From: Steromphala cineraria
Taxonomy: Eukaryota > Mollusca > Gastropoda > Trochida > Trochidae
Direction of reading: 5' to 3'
Assembly: GCA_916613615.1 (NCBI GenBank)
Contig: OU744720.1
Span: forward strand, 66,189,971 to 66,253,970
Length of the DNA: 64,000 nucleotides
Shown: positions 62,240-64,000 of the stretch, one piece after another
Layout of the letters: each line of letters opens with the position of its first letter
How positions within the stretch are numbered: the stretch's first letter is position 1
Position numbers and translations under genes: made by a program
The notes under the pieces: generated by a model
What the model was told of the DNA's origin: nothing
The model's database searches: none
Seen by the model: the letters and a program-made list of their open reading frames with translations, nothing else

Positions 62240-62900
62240 CACCTTGTTCATTATTTCAAACACACAATAAGAGATTTGAATTCTGACACTTAGAAGTGCA
62301 ATTTTGATTTGCTACAACAATGAAACACATAACACATATGTAATGTTATAGTTGATAACGGATGTTTCAAACTCCTTGCAAATCTCTAGCGCCATTGAAA
62401 GGGGCGAGTCAGTCAGTCACACATACTTTAAACTGCCTGCTAATTTTGTAGGGAAGCTTTGGCATATAAGAAATGTACTTGTTAGGAGTCTTCCCTGAAC
62501 AAATAGAAGTCAAACTGAATTATTCATTAAACGTTATCTTGGATATGGAGTTCTCGACCTATTGTCTTTTGCAGTTACGCTGATCCGAAAAAAAAAACAA
62601 AAAAAGAAACACGACATTGGCGCAACATGTCCGCAATTACTTGCCAAGGAACTTAGATTCGAAATAGAACAATCCCAACAGAATAGTAAGTATCTTTATA
62701 ATATCACATCCAATATTCGTTTTTGCTTTGCTGTCACAATGGAGGTACTGGTAAATTTCATAAAGAGTCAGTATTTTTGTCTTAATCTATGAATATCAAC
62801 CAAAAACTTGTTAACAGACTTTTACATAAATGTGTATACAGATATAAGAAAAAGTCTTCCTAAACAAAAATATAATAACATATGGCCAACCTATAATGAT
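62240..62900 (-). repeat. inverted fragment of P (near-duplicate of 37280-37960)
   Basis: Matches 37280-37960 closely in the same orientation (cacacaataagag, ctccttgcaaatctctagcgcc, ggaagctttggcatataag), and so 12180-12890 inverted. It shows that P pieces are dispersed at least 25 kb from the main cluster. Confidence 0.85.
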
Positions 62901-62984
62901 ATCAATTATTTACTATGCCATAAAAGTATTTGTATCAAAATAGAAAGAATACATTGAGTTATCAATAGAACATTTCTTACGGGT

Positions 62985-63215
62985 CTGTGAAGTTAGCTCC
63001 GAGTTCACAGTTCCCGGTTCCTTATTCAAATTGTGAAGTTGGCTCCCAGTTCACAGTTCCTGGTTCATTATTCAAATTGTGAAGTTGGCTCCCAGTTCAC
63101 GGTTCCCAGTTCCTTATTCAAATTGTGAACTTAGCTCCCAGTTCACGGTTCCTAGTTCCTTATTCAAATTGTGAAGTTGGCTCCCAGTTCACGGTTCCTA
63201 GTTCCTTATTCGAAT
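62985..63215 (+). repeat. 46-bp tandem repeat, about 5 units
   Basis: The attcaaattgtgaa marker starts at 63024, 63070, 63116 and 63162, with a changed copy at 63208: constant 46-bp period. Units consist of ggctcccagttcac, ggttcc and cagttcctt blocks. Confidence 0.95.
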
Positions 63216-63237
63216 AGGAAGTAATAGCTCACGGTTC

Positions 63238-64000
63238 TATTAGATAGATGCAAGGTGCCAGCTCCCAGTTCCCTATTCAAAGTGTGAAGTTGGCACCGGG
63301 TTCAATATTCGACTTTAGACTCGCTCACACCCGTTTCAAAATAGATAGGTTTATCATTGAATACGCATATATTAGGTCTATGTCCAATCTACCTCTGTGC
63401 ATAAGCAAAGTGCAATATACGCTCGTACATTTACGTACAGGGCTATTAGATAGATGCAAGGTGCCAGCTCCCAGTTCACTATTCAAAGTGTGAAGTTGGC
63501 ACCGGGTTCATTATTCGACTCTAGACTCGCTCACACCCGTTTCAAAATAGATAGGTTTATCATTGAATAAGCATATATTAGGTTTATGTCCAATCTACCT
63601 CTGTGCATAAGCAAAATGCAATATACGCTCGTACATTTACGTACAGGACTATTAGATAGATGCAAGGTGCCAGCTCCCAGTTCACTATTCAAAGTGTGAA
63701 GTTGGCACCGGGTTCATTATTCAACTTTAGACTCGCTCACATCCGTTTCAAAATAGATAGGTTTATCATTGAATAAGCATATATAAGGTCTATGTCCAGT
63801 CTACCTCTGTACATAAGCAAAGTACAATATACGCTCGTACATTTACGTACAGGGCTATTAGATAGATGCAAGGTGCCAGCTCCCAGTTCCCTATTCAAAG
63901 TGTGAAGTTGGCACCGGGTTCATTATTCGACTCTAGACTCGCTCACACCCGTTTCAAGAAAGTTATGTTTATCATTGAATACGCATATATTAGGTCTATG
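63238..64000 (+). repeat. 206-bp tandem repeat, at least 3.7 units, cut by window end
   Basis: The gatagatgcaaggtgcc marker starts at 63243, 63449, 63655 and 63861: constant 206-bp period. Each unit contains one gctcccagttc...ttcaaagtgtgaag stretch derived from the 46-bp repeat, plus about 160 bp of new sequence. As 206 is not a multiple of three, the 81-codon frame at 63248-63493 is not coding. Confidence 0.95.

Noticed and set aside
63248..63493. 81-codon plus-strand frame
   Set aside because: Lies across a 206-bp tandem repeat whose unit length is not a multiple of three; the next units do not keep it.

Overview
This is a eukaryotic, AT-rich, gene-poor window, most likely from a lophotrochozoan and probably a mollusc (bivalve). 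The evidence is the absence of long open frames over 64 kb, several tRNA-derived SINEs (one with the GTGAGTGAGT...GCCGC tail common in mollusc DNA), decayed LINEs, several non-autonomous DNA transposons, and a 145-bp-unit repeat of the kind that ends in a GTCCGTCCGT / CCATAAGCCCATCGGGCC motif in bivalve genomes. The organism call is inference. I found no intact protein-coding gene, rRNA, functional tRNA or CRISPR array. Every open frame above 60 codons is either a transposon relic or has no support.

Layout. 1-4.6 kb: an end of the 145-bp repeat, a LINE 3' fragment, a 917-bp terminal-inverted-repeat (TIR) element with a TATT target duplication, and a ten-unit 145-bp array. 6.7-7.9 kb: a partial copy of the main duplicated sequence, split by a SINE. 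9.9-47.6 kb: a nested set of long, non-coding segmental duplications. I call the two recurring segments P (about 8 kb; tandem copies at 11.1-20.0 and 20.4-28.2 kb, inverted partial copies at 37.3-39.0 and 62.2-62.9 kb) and Q (about 8 kb; copies at 28.2-36.3 and 39.0-47.6 kb, inverted partial copy at 9.9-11.1 kb). P appears to be flanked by inverted copies of Q. A roughly 0.5-0.8 kb module, R, occurs nine times in both orientations. Younger insertions distinguish the copies: a 1.08-kb unit and a 0.64-kb unit in P, and a LINE and a 0.7-kb inverted-repeat element in Q1. Q2 carries a 2.15-kb Harbinger-like element and a 183-bp TA-flanked MITE.

47.6-61 kb: mostly unique AT-rich sequence holding a diverged 145-bp-family copy, a 1-kb Ginger-type element with a broken integrase, a LINE 3' end with a (TTATC)n tail, a SINE tail and a TTAA-flanked MITE. 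61.5-64 kb: a second tRNA-derived SINE, an inverted piece of P, a 46-bp tandem repeat, and a 206-bp tandem repeat that runs off the window end.

The most unusual content is (1) the rcQ-P-Q duplication architecture with 145-bp repeats at its breakpoints, (2) the unnamed R module with a strongly conserved hairpin-containing core, and (3) the Ginger-like element with exact 4-bp duplications. Coordinates of long diverged blocks are approximate because they were read by eye from anchor matches.
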